Positions 1-8,089 of a DNA stretch of 64,000 nucleotides are shown piece by piece. The position numbers were made by a program, and so were the translations under genes. The notes under the pieces are model-generated. The model saw nothing but the letters and a program-made list of their open reading frames with translations, ran no database searches and was not told the origin of the DNA. This DNA comes from Halosimplex rubrum (lineage in GTDB: Archaea > Halobacteriota > Halobacteria > Halobacteriales > Haloarculaceae), in NCBI RefSeq assembly GCF_013415885.1, contig NZ_CP058910.1:1860001-1924000 (forward strand). The letters run 5' to 3'. How positions within the stretch are numbered: the first letter of the stretch is position 1; each line of letters starts with the position of its first letter.

Positions 1-313
1 CACCGCTGGACGGGGCCAGCTGGCCGTCGGTGGCGCTCACGTCCAGTCGGTCGCCGCCGACCGTCGCCGACGCGACGTTCATGATGACGACACCCGATAG
101 CGCGAGCGTCTCCTCGTCGCCATCGGCGCCGTGGTCTTCGGTCGCAGCGCCCGCGAACTCCTCGCCAGCGTCCGTGTCTCCGCTGTTTGCCTGTGTCTGC
201 TTGCCGGTGCTCTGGTCGATCGCGACGGCGTCGCCGGCCGTCGGCGTGCCGTCGGTGGTCAGACCAGTCGTGTCCGCACCGGCCTGGCCGATGTGTCCGA
301 GATCCTTGGGCAT
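1..313 (-). CDS. Capsid decoration protein, DUF2190-like (3' end outside window)
   Basis: The first 104 residues are visible, from the ATG at 311-313; the frame is open to the window edge. The N-terminus (MPKDLGHIGQAGADTTGLTT) is followed by a run of small polar residues, a GDAVAIDQSTGK segment and then SGVVIMNVASATVGGD. This alternation of short beta strands, including the G-VV-I-V core, resembles the small cement proteins of the DUF2190 family that coat HK97-type capsids. It starts 2 bases after the stop of the protease-scaffold gene, the usual place for a decoration or major capsid gene. Family assignment rests on the pattern and the position, not on a clear motif; the major capsid protein should follow to the left. 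Confidence 0.5.
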   Translation of the reverse strand, partial: MPKDLGHIGQAGADTTGLTTDGTPTAGDAVAIDQSTGKQTQANSGDTDAGEEFAGAATEDHGADGDEETLALSGVVIMNVASATVGGDRLDVSATDGQLAPSSG

Positions 314-315
314 TG

Positions 316-1854
316 TCAGATCGCCTCCAGGGCCGCCTCGTAGTCGTCCGTGTCCGCGAGCTCGCACGCCTCCTCACGCAGTTCGGCCTCGCGAGAGTCC
401 GGCAGCGAACTGCCGAGAGCGGCGAGCTTCTGATCGATCTCCTTGATGCGTTCGCGGCCCTCGTCTTCGAGCGCCGCAGTGTTGCCGCCACCCCCACCGC
501 CACCAGACTGGACGTCCGGTGCAGGGTCGTCGGCGAGATCCTCGTCGAGGTCGTCGAAGCGCTCGCGAAGTTCTGCGAGCTCGAACCGACTGACGAAGTC
601 GTCCTCGTCGAGGGTGGAGTTGTGGTCGGCGAGTCGGGCAGCGTAGGCCCGCTTGGCCTCTTCGACCTCTTCCTCCAGTTCCGCGACGGTCTCCTCTTTC
701 GCCTCCAGCTCCGCCTGGAGGGACTCGATCTCTTCGTCCTTCTCGTCGACGCGCTCCAGCAGCGCTTCGACGTCGTGTCCGTTGCCGTCCCCGTTGTCGG
801 GGTCGTTGGATCCGTTATTCATGTCTGTCGTGTCCGTAGGTTCGTCATCGGCCGATGCATCGGCGCCGGCGCCGCCCAGGACCTCGCCCTCGGGAGTGGA
901 TCCGTCAGCAGGGTCATCGGGGCCTGTGCCGGCCGCCAGTTCAGCGACCGCGCCGGCGACGGCCTTGACATCGAGGTCCGACGCCAACGCCGCCATCTCC
1001 GCCTCGGCGTCTGTCGCCAGCCTCTCCGGGTCGATCGGAGGCGTCGAGAAGGCGTCGTTGAGCGGGCGGAGTTTGCCGTGTAGGTCCTCGCGGGAGGCGC
1101 TTCCCCGCGGACCGACACTGTAGGCCGCGGCGACGTTGCCCCGCCGCAGGTAGCCGTCCGAATCGACTACCGGGTACGACGAGGCCGATTTCGTATCGGC
1201 GTCGAAGAGGTGGTGAGGTTCGTAGTCGTCATTCGGGATGGCGCTCTCGTCGAGCTTGCCGCCACGCGTCCCGCGATATCGGACGCCGGACTCGGTCGTG
1301 TAGGCGTTTAGCTCAGCCCCCGTGTCCAGCACGTCGACGATGTCGCCAGCCGAGAGGGCTGCGACGGCGGGGTTGGACTCGGCCGGCCCCGGCGCCGTGT
1401 AGTTGCCAGCGCTGGCGCCCTTCTCAGGCGTCGCGAGGCCCGTGTACTCGTAGCCGCGCATGATGACCGCGCCGGTGTCCTCATGCCGTTCGACATCCGA
1501 TGCGTTCCCCGCCTCGATCGAAACCTCGCGATCGCCACGTGACAACTCCGTCGCGATCGTCTCGTCTTCGAGACCGGCCTCGTAGACTACACCAACACCG
1601 TCCTCGTAGGCGGCCCGTAGCACAGTCCCGATAGCCTCCCGGTCGCCGTCACCGTGCGACCGGAAGACGGTTCGGCCCTCGAGTGTTGCTGCGGCGGCTT
1701 CGACCTCCTCGGCCGGCCAGTACTTCGGACTGTTCTTGCCGATCGTGAGTTCGTCCTCGCCGTGAGCGACGCCGTGAACGATGTGCTCGTAGTCGTCGCG
1801 GTCGCTGTCGGCGAGGTGGGCGATGCGGCTCTGGGTCGTGGATGTAGTGGACAT
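316..1854 (-). CDS. Prohead maturation protease fused to scaffold-like coiled coil
   Basis: This 512-residue acidic protein lies between the Mu gpF-like gene and the decoration protein, the standard place of the head protease and scaffold. The N-terminal part (about 20-150) has features of viral prohead proteases: GKNSPKYWPAEEV, an internal FRSHGDGD and later a DREVSIEAGN strand followed by MRGYEYTGLA. Such proteases use a His/Ser or His/Asp pair; H67 in RSHGD is a candidate, but catalytic residues cannot be fixed here. After a linker rich in D, G and N (about 300-350), residues 350-450 are strongly heptad-like and charged (ERVDEKDEEIESLQAELEAK), typical of scaffolding. Proteolysis of its own scaffold during capsid maturation is the likely role, inferred from position and architecture. 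Confidence 0.65.
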   Translation of the reverse strand: MSTTSTTQSRIAHLADSDRDDYEHIVHGVAHGEDELTIGKNSPKYWPAEEVEAAAATLEGRTVFRSHGDGDREAIGTVLRAAYEDGVGVVYEAGLEDETIATELSRGDREVSIEAGNASDVERHEDTGAVIMRGYEYTGLATPEKGASAGNYTAPGPAESNPAVAALSAGDIVDVLDTGAELNAYTTESGVRYRGTRGGKLDESAIPNDDYEPHHLFDADTKSASSYPVVDSDGYLRRGNVAAAYSVGPRGSASREDLHGKLRPLNDAFSTPPIDPERLATDAEAEMAALASDLDVKAVAGAVAELAAGTGPDDPADGSTPEGEVLGGAGADASADDEPTDTTDMNNGSNDPDNGDGNGHDVEALLERVDEKDEEIESLQAELEAKEETVAELEEEVEEAKRAYAARLADHNSTLDEDDFVSRFELAELRERFDDLDEDLADDPAPDVQSGGGGGGGNTAALEDEGRERIKEIDQKLAALGSSLPDSREAELREEACELADTDDYEAALEAI

Positions 1855-1875
1855 GTTGTGCTGGCCTCCAGTCGG

Positions 1876-2811
1876 TTATCCGATGACCGGCAGGATCGTA
1901 CACCGGCAGTTCGGATGCGCCGGCGGAGATAGCCGGTACTCGCCGGCAAGGTGGTCCGGCTCGTCACCCGACGGCTCGAACGTGAACGTCCCAGTCCTGA
2001 ACTCCGAGATGGAGTATTCGTCGCCGTCGAGCGTGGAGCAGATGGGGCAGACGCGACTGTCGTCGGCATCTGACCACTCGCCGTGGCGGACGGTGTCGGC
2101 GCCGGCGCGCTCGTATCGGTCGAGCGTCGCTTCCGTGTGACTGTGGATGACTTCCGTCCGGGCGAGCGTCCGAAGCCGAGTGTTCGTGATGGAGTCGATC
2201 TCATCGGTGAGCCGGGACGCCATCTGCCGTGGGTTCTCGCCGGCTTCCAGACCGCTGGCAAGTTCCTGGCGGATCGTCGTCGCCATGTCGTCGGTGACGC
2301 TGTCGAGGTTCTCGTAGGTCCGCATGTACAGCTTCCGGAGATGGCTGCGGGCGACTGGCAACTGTACGATCGCCTCGGGCTGACGCGTCTCCGTGCTGAC
2401 GCCCTGCTGCTGGAGACGCCCGGTCGCCTGCTGCCAGGCTTTCAGATAGGCCCGGCGAATGTACTCCGCTGTCCAGTGGTCGCCGCCGCGGACCGACTGG
2501 GAGGACATGGCGACCAGTAGCTCATCCCGAAGCACCTCGCGGAACCACTGCTCGAACTCCCGGAGGAGCCCGTCGCGGTCTTGTCGGGGAAACGTCTCTC
2601 GGGGCTCGGCCAACTTGGCCTGGTCGCGCGCAGTCAGGCCGAGAGCGTCGTTTTTGTAGCCGACGGTCTTGCGAACCAGCCCGCGGACACGATCGGCGCG
2701 GCCGTAGGAGCTTGCCCTCCGACCGCCGATGGCAGCGAGGAAGTCCGCCTCGATCGAGTCAGTCCCAGACGGTTGGGCGAGGCGAGCGGACGTTGTCGTG
2801 GTCACGCTCAC
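1876..2811 (-). CDS. Head morphogenesis protein, Mu gpF / SPP1 gp7 family
   Basis: This 311-residue protein has the diagnostic C-terminal signature of the Mu F-like minor head proteins: ARTEVIHSHTEA (about 217-228), a paired-cysteine segment SRVCPICSTLDG (about 250-260) and the terminal PPAHPNCRCTILPV. These Cys/His residues form the conserved zinc-like core of the fold. The N-terminal two thirds is helical and variable, as usual. Members are packaged with the portal as minor capsid components and may travel with the DNA. The ATG overlaps the portal stop by 4 bases, so translation is probably coupled to the portal gene. Length and position are typical, and the assignment is firm. Confidence 0.9.
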   Translation of the reverse strand: MSVTTTTSARLAQPSGTDSIEADFLAAIGGRRASSYGRADRVRGLVRKTVGYKNDALGLTARDQAKLAEPRETFPRQDRDGLLREFEQWFREVLRDELLVAMSSQSVRGGDHWTAEYIRRAYLKAWQQATGRLQQQGVSTETRQPEAIVQLPVARSHLRKLYMRTYENLDSVTDDMATTIRQELASGLEAGENPRQMASRLTDEIDSITNTRLRTLARTEVIHSHTEATLDRYERAGADTVRHGEWSDADDSRVCPICSTLDGDEYSISEFRTGTFTFEPSGDEPDHLAGEYRLSPPAHPNCRCTILPVIG

Positions 2812-4352
2812 GCTTCCCCTCCCTCAACCTCTGCCGGGTCAGGCGGCTCGCTGCCGTACGCGTTCTCGAAGGACTCCCGGACGCGCGGGTCTGACTCGTC
2901 GAGTTGCCCGAGATCAGCACCACCGGCGCCGCCGAGGACTTCCTCAGCGTCGAGCCCGAGTACCGTGTCGAGTAGATACTCCGGCGGGAAGACAGACTGA
3001 GGCGACCCGCCGGCCCCGGCGTAGTGTTTGAGCCCCTGCATGAACGAGACGAACGCCTCGGCGTCGAAGCTCTCGCGCTCCAGCGGGTTGTCCGACTCGC
3101 GGGGCGCGATGACGAGTTCGACCGACGGGATGTCAGCCTCGTCGTCGAGCATCTCCTCGGCCTTGCGCTGCAGTACGCCCGTGATCTCCTGGGCGAGGTC
3201 AGTTCGCCAGTCCGAGAGTTCGCGCTGGTAGTCTTCGGACTGCTCGCTCGTCACGTCGCGGTTGATCTCTCCTTCGAAGCCGATGCGGTAGATGGGGACC
3301 GGGAACGCCGACAGCACGTACTCGATCTCCTGTTTGAGCGTGCTGTCGATATCGGGCATCGTCCCGCCGATGGCGGTCGCGTCCACGTCGTAGTTCACGA
3401 CGTTGACCTTCTCCGGATTCGACGGGTCGAACCCGTTCAGCAGTTTCTGGGCTTCGTCCTCGTCGTCGGTCGCGACCTGGGCGACCCAGTGCTGGTAGGC
3501 CACGGCCGTCAGCGCCTGGTCGAGGTCCGCCCACTGCTGGCGGATCGAACTGGCCCGGTCGTAGACGCTGGCCGTCGCCGGAAGCCCGAACAGATCGCCG
3601 GTGTCCGCGTCGTGGGCTATCTTCAGCGCGTCGTCCTGGGCGAGCCGGACCTCGTTGTCGTCCCACGACCCGATTGCGTCGTCGTATTGCACGTAGCACG
3701 CCGTGTCCCCAGCCGCCGTCTCCGGCAGTGTGTCCCGGCTCTTGTCCGACGAGCGCCCAGGGAGCGCGAACGAGAATCCCGAGTCGTAATCGCTATCCTC
3801 GGATGTGTCGTCCGGCCGGAGGAGAATGTTCTTCCCTTCTCGCGTGTAGGCCGTGACCGTCTCGACCTTGATGGGACGGATGCCCATGATGCGCTCCTGC
3901 TCGACGCGGTCGTCGTAGACGATCTCCGTCATCCCGGTGCCACGCCGGCCGATGCAGTCCTTGATGAGCTTCTCCAGCACGTCGCTGAGGTCGTGACCGA
4001 ACTCCCCGTTGACGATGCCCGCTCCGCCAAGCCATGCTTCGAGGGCGTCGTCGAGGTCCTCGCCACGGAGGTCCTCGTCGTAGTACTCCTCGCTGACGGT
4101 CGGGATCTCGTCGCCGTCGACGTTGACCCGCTGGCCCGGCTCCAGTACGTCCGAGGTGAACGTCTGAGTGGGGATGCGGATGAGCGGGTTCTCCTGGTAC
4201 TCTGTGACCCAGTCCCCGATGTCCCCCCGCTCGGGCTCTTTCCGGTCGACGTCGAGCGTGGTCGCCCACGCGTCGAACTCACTGTCCCGCGCCTGCGGGT
4301 CCGGTTCGCCATCGCGAGCCAGTGCGGCCCTGATTGATTTCGTGAATTCCAT
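2808..4352 (-). CDS. Portal protein
   Basis: This 514-residue protein lies directly between the large terminase and the Mu gpF-like protein, where the portal is nearly always found. It has the profile of viral portals: a mixed N-terminal clip/wing region, a long helical stem and crown (RASSIRQQWADLDQALTAVA at about 275-295; LKQEIEYVLSAFPVPIYRIG at about 350-370) and an acidic C-terminal tail. The VPIYRIGFEGE segment followed by a helical stretch with EDYQRELSDW matches the tunnel-loop/long-helix region seen in SPP1 gp6-like portals. I chose the ATG at 4352, two bases after the terminase stop; a longer upstream frame would overlap the terminase gene and begins with non-acidic residues. Confidence 0.8.
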   Translation of the reverse strand: MEFTKSIRAALARDGEPDPQARDSEFDAWATTLDVDRKEPERGDIGDWVTEYQENPLIRIPTQTFTSDVLEPGQRVNVDGDEIPTVSEEYYDEDLRGEDLDDALEAWLGGAGIVNGEFGHDLSDVLEKLIKDCIGRRGTGMTEIVYDDRVEQERIMGIRPIKVETVTAYTREGKNILLRPDDTSEDSDYDSGFSFALPGRSSDKSRDTLPETAAGDTACYVQYDDAIGSWDDNEVRLAQDDALKIAHDADTGDLFGLPATASVYDRASSIRQQWADLDQALTAVAYQHWVAQVATDDEDEAQKLLNGFDPSNPEKVNVVNYDVDATAIGGTMPDIDSTLKQEIEYVLSAFPVPIYRIGFEGEINRDVTSEQSEDYQRELSDWRTDLAQEITGVLQRKAEEMLDDEADIPSVELVIAPRESDNPLERESFDAEAFVSFMQGLKHYAGAGGSPQSVFPPEYLLDTVLGLDAEEVLGGAGGADLGQLDESDPRVRESFENAYGSEPPDPAEVEGGEA

Positions 4353-4354
4353 TG

Positions 4355-5998
4355 TTACAGTTGGAACGCGAGAACGCCCGACGACGGCGTGCAGTCGCGG
4401 GCCCACACCGCCATGAGCGCGGCGTCGAGCAGGTCCGGCGAGTGGCCCAGTCGCTCCGTGACCTCGTCTTTTGAGTTGACGGTCACGACCTCGGCGCCGT
4501 GCTCGCCCCTGGAGTCCAGCGTCTGCGTGTCGAACTGGATCGTCCGGGCGCCGGTGACCAGCTCCTCGCGAAGGTCGCTGGACTGGTAGGCGAGCGCCGA
4601 GTCAAGCGCATCACCGAGCGCGGCCAGCCCCTCCGCGCGCTGGCTCTTGTAGTTGATTAGCCCGAACGGGTTGTCGTCGTCCGTGCCGTCGGTGAGCGGC
4701 TTCTTGTCGCTCCCGAAGCGGTGGAGGTTCGGGAGTCGATCGTCGAGGTAGTCCGCGAGCCCGGACCCTTCGCCGACGGCGTCGACGGCGACCGGGTGGG
4801 TGGGGTCGTTACCGAGTCGGCGATCGGCCATGAGTTCGGTTTCCTGGGTAGGGTAGTCCGTGCTCGTCGCCTTGTACCGGACCGTCAGTGCGCCGTTCGT
4901 CCAGAGAGTCACGAGGATCGTCCGGTCGCTGGCGCGGGCCACGTCGATACCGGAGCCGACCGGCTTCGCCCGCTGGGTCTCGATCGACGGCTGGTAGGCC
5001 GACTTGGCCGTGCCGGCGTCGTAAGGACGGAACGTGCTTGCCCCGCCCGGCGGGACGATCCCGCAACGCCGGCGGTACCACAGCGAGTGGAGGTCCTCCC
5101 GGAAGTCGTCGTTCGGGAGCTGGGTGCGGTCGTCCGGGAGGACGGCGCTGCGCTCCTCGGGAGCGGCGCCGAGCCAAGGATCCGACCAGCGGATGGCCTG
5201 CTCCAGGCCGGGCCACTCTTCGTCGTGGTACTCTCGCCAGTCCTTCCGTAGCTTGTGGACCGTCGCGAGACCGCCGATCTCGTCGCCATCCTCAAGCCCG
5301 CGGGCGAGGCGGACGTTGTGGCAGTCCCAGGTCGGGAACTGCAGGTGGTGCCACTCGTCGTTCTCGATGAGTCGGTGGACGACGTTGCCGCTGTCGTCCG
5401 GCGGGTTCGAGATGACCAGGATCCGGTCGTCGGCGTCGGTCCCAGTCGACCGGACGGCCTCGATGTGGTCGTCGGTGACGCCGGGCTTGTCCGCCTCCTC
5501 GATGATGTAGATGACGTGGTCGTTGTGCGGGCCCTGCAGGTCGTCCGGGTAGCGGGGACTGACGCACTCGAAGAACCACTCGTCGTCGAGGCCGGTCCGG
5601 ATCTCCCGGTCGCCGTCCATCGTCCGCCCGCCGAACATTTCGGGGAGTGGGCTGTCACGATACAGCGACCGCGCCGGCTTCCAGATGTTCGTCTTCAGCG
5701 TCCCGCTGGTCCCGGCGGTGACGTTGACGATCGTGTCCGGGTTGCAGTGCAGCGCGGCGATGCCGCCCGCCGCAGCGATGTAGGACTTCCCGACGCCGTT
5801 GGCCGCCGACACGACCACCTGCTCGTGCTCGTGCAGGGTCGCGAGGATGTGGTCCTGGACGTACGTGCGCTGGAGACTCAGCAGGTCCTCGATGAACCGG
5901 GCGTACCGCTCAGGGCCGGTCGACGGCGCGTACTGCGCCATGACCTCCCGGATCGTATCGACGTCGACGCCGGCGTCGGAGCTGGTAGTCGTACTCAT
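4355..5998 (-). CDS. terL: Terminase large subunit (DNA-packaging ATPase and nuclease)
   Basis: This 547-residue protein is the motor that cuts and pumps viral DNA into proheads through the portal. The ATPase half has a Walker A SAANGVGKS at residues 64-72, a Walker B with catalytic acid pair VIYIIEEAD at 162-170 and a coupling ISNPP at about 196-200. The RNase H-like nuclease half begins near GSGIDVARASDRT (Asp352), with a second acidic strand at VAVDAVGEGSG (about 403) and a late Asp in SPDLLDAALMAVW. The size is normal for TerL and no key residue is missing. Its ATG overlaps the stop of the upstream small-terminase candidate (ATGA), and the portal follows after 2 bases. Confidence 0.92.
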   Translation of the reverse strand: MSTTTSSDAGVDVDTIREVMAQYAPSTGPERYARFIEDLLSLQRTYVQDHILATLHEHEQVVVSAANGVGKSYIAAAGGIAALHCNPDTIVNVTAGTSGTLKTNIWKPARSLYRDSPLPEMFGGRTMDGDREIRTGLDDEWFFECVSPRYPDDLQGPHNDHVIYIIEEADKPGVTDDHIEAVRSTGTDADDRILVISNPPDDSGNVVHRLIENDEWHHLQFPTWDCHNVRLARGLEDGDEIGGLATVHKLRKDWREYHDEEWPGLEQAIRWSDPWLGAAPEERSAVLPDDRTQLPNDDFREDLHSLWYRRRCGIVPPGGASTFRPYDAGTAKSAYQPSIETQRAKPVGSGIDVARASDRTILVTLWTNGALTVRYKATSTDYPTQETELMADRRLGNDPTHPVAVDAVGEGSGLADYLDDRLPNLHRFGSDKKPLTDGTDDDNPFGLINYKSQRAEGLAALGDALDSALAYQSSDLREELVTGARTIQFDTQTLDSRGEHGAEVVTVNSKDEVTERLGHSPDLLDAALMAVWARDCTPSSGVLAFQL

Positions 5999-6756
5999 TG
6001 GAGCACCTCGCGCAGGGCGTCAGCGACGTCTTCCTGTGAGTCGGCAAGTTTGGAGTCGGGATCCTCCAGAAGGCCGAGGTCCTTCAGCCACATCCGCCGG
6101 TCGTTCGCGAGTTTCTTCTGTGCGGCCAGGACGACCGATTCGCGGTACCGGCGCTGGGTCTCGGTTACGCCATCGCCGATCGGGACGATCTCGGTCTCCT
6201 CGTCGACGAGCGGGTGGCCACTCTCCAGCCCGTTGGGCTTCTCGTCAGCCCAGCGGTCGAGCCCGATGTCCTTCGCGTGGGTCACCGAGATGCGGAAGAG
6301 CTCCGACTCGATCCCCAGCGGGATGTACTCGGTCGGATCCTCGCCATCGTCGAGCGAGCCGTCGCCGTGCAGCTCGTGGTACCGGAAGACGTAGTCGGCG
6401 AAGACGTCGTCGGCGAACTCCCGAAGGTCATCGTTGAGGACGGTTTGGTAGTAGGAGTTGCACTCGGCGTAGGCGCCGTGGGTGACGGCGTTCGTGTTCC
6501 CCTCCGGAGCGCCGCCGTCGTTGCCCTCAGCGTTGTCGTTGCCCTCGGGAGCGCCGCCGGCCCCGCCGTGCCTCGAACAGCGCCCCTCGCCGACGTCGTC
6601 GGTCCCCTTGCCCGGCCAAGCGCCGCAGTAGCCGAGGAAGACCGACTCGCCGTCCCGCTTCTCCGACCGCCGGCCCATGCAGGCCTCGTCGGTCGGATCC
6701 TGGTCGGGGACCTGGTCGAGCGGCTCGCCGACCAGCTCGTCTTCATTGACGTCCAT
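5995..6756 (-). CDS. Terminase small subunit candidate
   Basis: This 253-residue protein ends in a 4-base overlap with terL. It has the hallmark glycine/asparagine motif of many small terminases and packaging recognition proteins, GAPEGNDNAEGN and then GAPEGNTNAVTHGAY (about 85-115), followed by an all-helical DNA-binding-like region. Two Cys/His-rich clusters precede it (EACMGRRSEKRDG and GRCSRHGG), possibly a zinc site. The start at 6756 was chosen because a longer in-frame extension is rich in Arg, Ser and Thr, unlike haloarchaeal proteins, and would overlap the upstream gene. The function is inferred from the motif and adjacency to terL. Confidence 0.7.
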   Translation of the reverse strand: MDVNEDELVGEPLDQVPDQDPTDEACMGRRSEKRDGESVFLGYCGAWPGKGTDDVGEGRCSRHGGAGGAPEGNDNAEGNDGGAPEGNTNAVTHGAYAECNSYYQTVLNDDLREFADDVFADYVFRYHELHGDGSLDDGEDPTEYIPLGIESELFRISVTHAKDIGLDRWADEKPNGLESGHPLVDEETEIVPIGDGVTETQRRYRESVVLAAQKKLANDRRMWLKDLGLLEDPDSKLADSQEDVADALREVLQ

Positions 6757-6772
6757 GGGGTTGAGTTGTTTT

Positions 6773-7168
6773 TCAGTAGTCGATGTCGAGCGCAGCGAGG
6801 GCGCGCTCGCAGCGATTCGACGGTTCGTAGCCAGTGATGAACGCCCGACGAGTCGCGGCGTTCCACGGGACGGTCTCGCCGGCGACTGGGTCCGGCAGCG
6901 AGAGGTCGACGACGGCGTCGTCGTCGCGGAGGAACCAGTGCGTGCCCTCGTAGTCGGGATCGACGTCCGACCACGACAGGCAGTAGATGTCGAGCCCGGA
7001 GTCCGTGCCACCCAGCGCGTGGAAGTACGCCTCCGCGAGGACGTAGCAGCTCTCCCGGACGGGGTCCTCGGCGTCCCGGTAGTCCTCGTGGCGGACGTCC
7101 GGGTTGTCGCGGACGTACTCGCGGAGTCGGCGAGCGGTGTCGTCCGGCTCGACGACGACCTCAGTCAT
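6773..7168 (-). CDS. Provirus protein of unknown function
   Basis: I do not recognise this 131-residue acidic protein. It starts with TEVVVEPDDTARRLREYVRD, then has a helical core with ESCYVLAEAYFHALGG and a segment rich in aromatic residues and aspartate (DIYCLSWSDVDPDYEGTHWF). The form HW(F)LRDDDAVVDLSLPDP resembles proteins that read environmental or plasmid-borne conditions, but no family can be named. The start at 7168 overlaps the stop of the 44-residue gene by 8 bases; an alternative ATG lies 12 bases further upstream. It sits just before the packaging genes, where tailed viruses often keep HNH endonucleases, but no HNH motif is present. Confidence 0.75.
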   Translation of the reverse strand: MTEVVVEPDDTARRLREYVRDNPDVRHEDYRDAEDPVRESCYVLAEAYFHALGGTDSGLDIYCLSWSDVDPDYEGTHWFLRDDDAVVDLSLPDPVAGETVPWNAATRRAFITGYEPSNRCERALAALDIDY

Positions 7169-7295
7169 GGAGTCCCTCACTCACGAGTCTCGGGTCCGTC
7201 CCAGCAGGGAGCGCGGTCACACCGATTCGCACCCCGAGATCCGGATACGTCCAGATCTGTTGGTCAACGGGGACGGTTATCGCGTCGTCGGTCAT
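7161..7295 (-). CDS. Tiny provirus ORF (44 residues)
   Basis: This very short frame starts at the ATG at 7293-7295 (MTDDAITVPVDQQIWTYPDL) and ends at the TGA at 7161-7163. Its ATG overlaps the previous stop as ATGA and its stop overlaps the next start by 8 bases. This tight packing on both sides is the main evidence that it is translated. The product is acidic to neutral with a predicted beta-rich pattern; no family is recognised. Confidence 0.55.
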   Translation of the reverse strand: MTDDAITVPVDQQIWTYPDLGVRIGVTALPAGTDPRLVSEGLHD

Positions 7296-7462
7296 CCGAG
7301 TAGTGCCTCCTCGATGATGAGGCGGGCGTGGCGCATCCCGGCCGCGTAGTCGCCGGTCTGGTCGCCGGCCTCGACATCGGCCTGCTCCAGCGCCCGCCGG
7401 ATCTCCGCGTCGGAGTAGCCGGCGTCGGCGGGCTCGCGCTCAGGGTGCTCGGCGGTGGTCAT
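7292..7462 (-). CDS. Tiny provirus ORF (56 residues)
   Basis: This short acidic protein begins MTTAEHPEREPADAGYSDAE and ends GMRHARLIIEEALLG. It is probably two helices with a conserved-looking SDAEIRRALEQADVEAGD segment. The start overlaps the upstream membrane-protein stop (ATGA) and the stop overlaps the start of the 44-residue gene (ATGA). No function is recognised; such small helical proteins in viral convoys are often regulators or anti-defence factors, but nothing here shows that. Confidence 0.65.
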   Translation of the reverse strand: MTTAEHPEREPADAGYSDAEIRRALEQADVEAGDQTGDYAAGMRHARLIIEEALLG

Positions 7463-7731
7463 GTGACGAGGGTGGTCGCGACGAGCCCGAGGAGGAACAG
7501 CCCGAGCGCGTACCAGGGCTCCCGGCGGATGTCTTCGAGTCGGCCGACCGACCCGAGCTTCGCGCCGAGCGCGACGAACGCGAACAGGCCGGCGAGCTCG
7601 TACGAGCCGGTCTTCGCGACGACCACGCCGACGGCCAGCCCGACGGTCGCCGCGTGGATCTCCCGGAGCGTCGAGAACGGGCCGTCGCGCTCGGTCTCGG
7701 ACTCGTCGGTGCTGGAGGGGATCAGCGACAT
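7459..7731 (-). CDS. Small provirus membrane protein
   Basis: This 90-residue protein has an acidic hydrophilic N-terminus (about 1-25) followed by membrane segments at about 26-38, 44-60 and 72-89 (EPWYALGLFLLGLVATTLVT). With the next small membrane protein upstream it forms a tandem pair. In tailed viruses such pairs may be holins or pinholins, and in haloarchaeal viruses they may have other envelope roles. It overlaps the next gene by 4 bases. Holin function is only a guess from size, topology and pairing. Confidence 0.7.
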   Translation of the reverse strand: MSLIPSSTDESETERDGPFSTLREIHAATVGLAVGVVVAKTGSYELAGLFAFVALGAKLGSVGRLEDIRREPWYALGLFLLGLVATTLVT

Positions 7732-7733
7732 GG

Positions 7734-7994
7734 TCAGGCCTCGGCGTCGTTGATCAGGTACTCCAGCGCCTCGGGGCCGGAGATGATGATGGCGACGAGC
7801 GCGAACGCCGCCAGCGGCGGGGCGCCCAGACGCATCGCGTAGATCCCGGCGGCGGCGCCGACCAGTTGCGTCACGGCCTTGATCAGTTTGTAGGTCTTGA
7901 GCGTCATCCCGACTCGGGCCCTCAGAAAGCTGTCCAGCGTCTCGTTACAGTCTCGGAGCTCTTGCTTGAGCGATGGGCTGTTCGAGGTCGCCAT
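7734..7994 (-). CDS. Small provirus membrane protein, possible holin-like partner
   Basis: This 86-residue protein starts MATSNSPSLKQELRDCNETL. An amphipathic N-terminal helix (about 8-35) leads to hydrophobic segments at about 36-52 (AVTQLVGAAAGIYAMRLG) and 56-72 (LAAFALVAIIISGPEAL). The start at 7994 was preferred over an upstream GTG because the intervening sequence is the tRNA-like element and reads as a Cys/Thr/Ser-rich peptide. The stop is 2 bases before the next membrane protein. The topology fits a small holin-like protein, but no lysin gene is in view. Confidence 0.7.
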   Translation of the reverse strand: MATSNSPSLKQELRDCNETLDSFLRARVGMTLKTYKLIKAVTQLVGAAAGIYAMRLGAPPLAAFALVAIIISGPEALEYLINDAEA

Positions 7995-8011
7995 AAGGTC
8001 ATCCAGAAAGG

Positions 8012-8089
8012 TCGGCGTCCGGGAATCGAACCCGGGCACGCACGCCGGACCGTCCCGGGTTGTCCCCGAGCTTGTAGGTCCGACGCCGC
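8012..8089 (-). other. tRNA-like element with canonical T arm
   Basis: Read on the minus strand, the ends CGGCGTC (8082-8088) and GACGCCG (8013-8019) can form a 7-bp closing stem. The 3' part holds a perfect T arm: CCGGG, loop TTCGATT, CCCGG (8019-8035). The span is close to tRNA length. The middle cannot be folded into normal D and anticodon arms; instead it has nested GGACC/GGTCC and CGGG/CCCG pairs. An acceptor stem compatible with a 5-bp T stem would have one mismatch. It may be a decayed or viral tRNA, a tRNA mimic, or part of an attachment sequence. A functional anticodon is not visible. Confidence 0.4.

Noticed and set aside
8012-8089. A complete functional tRNA gene
   Set aside because: No plausible D arm or 7-base anticodon loop with a T at position 33 can be drawn; only the T arm and ends fit, so it is reported as tRNA-like.
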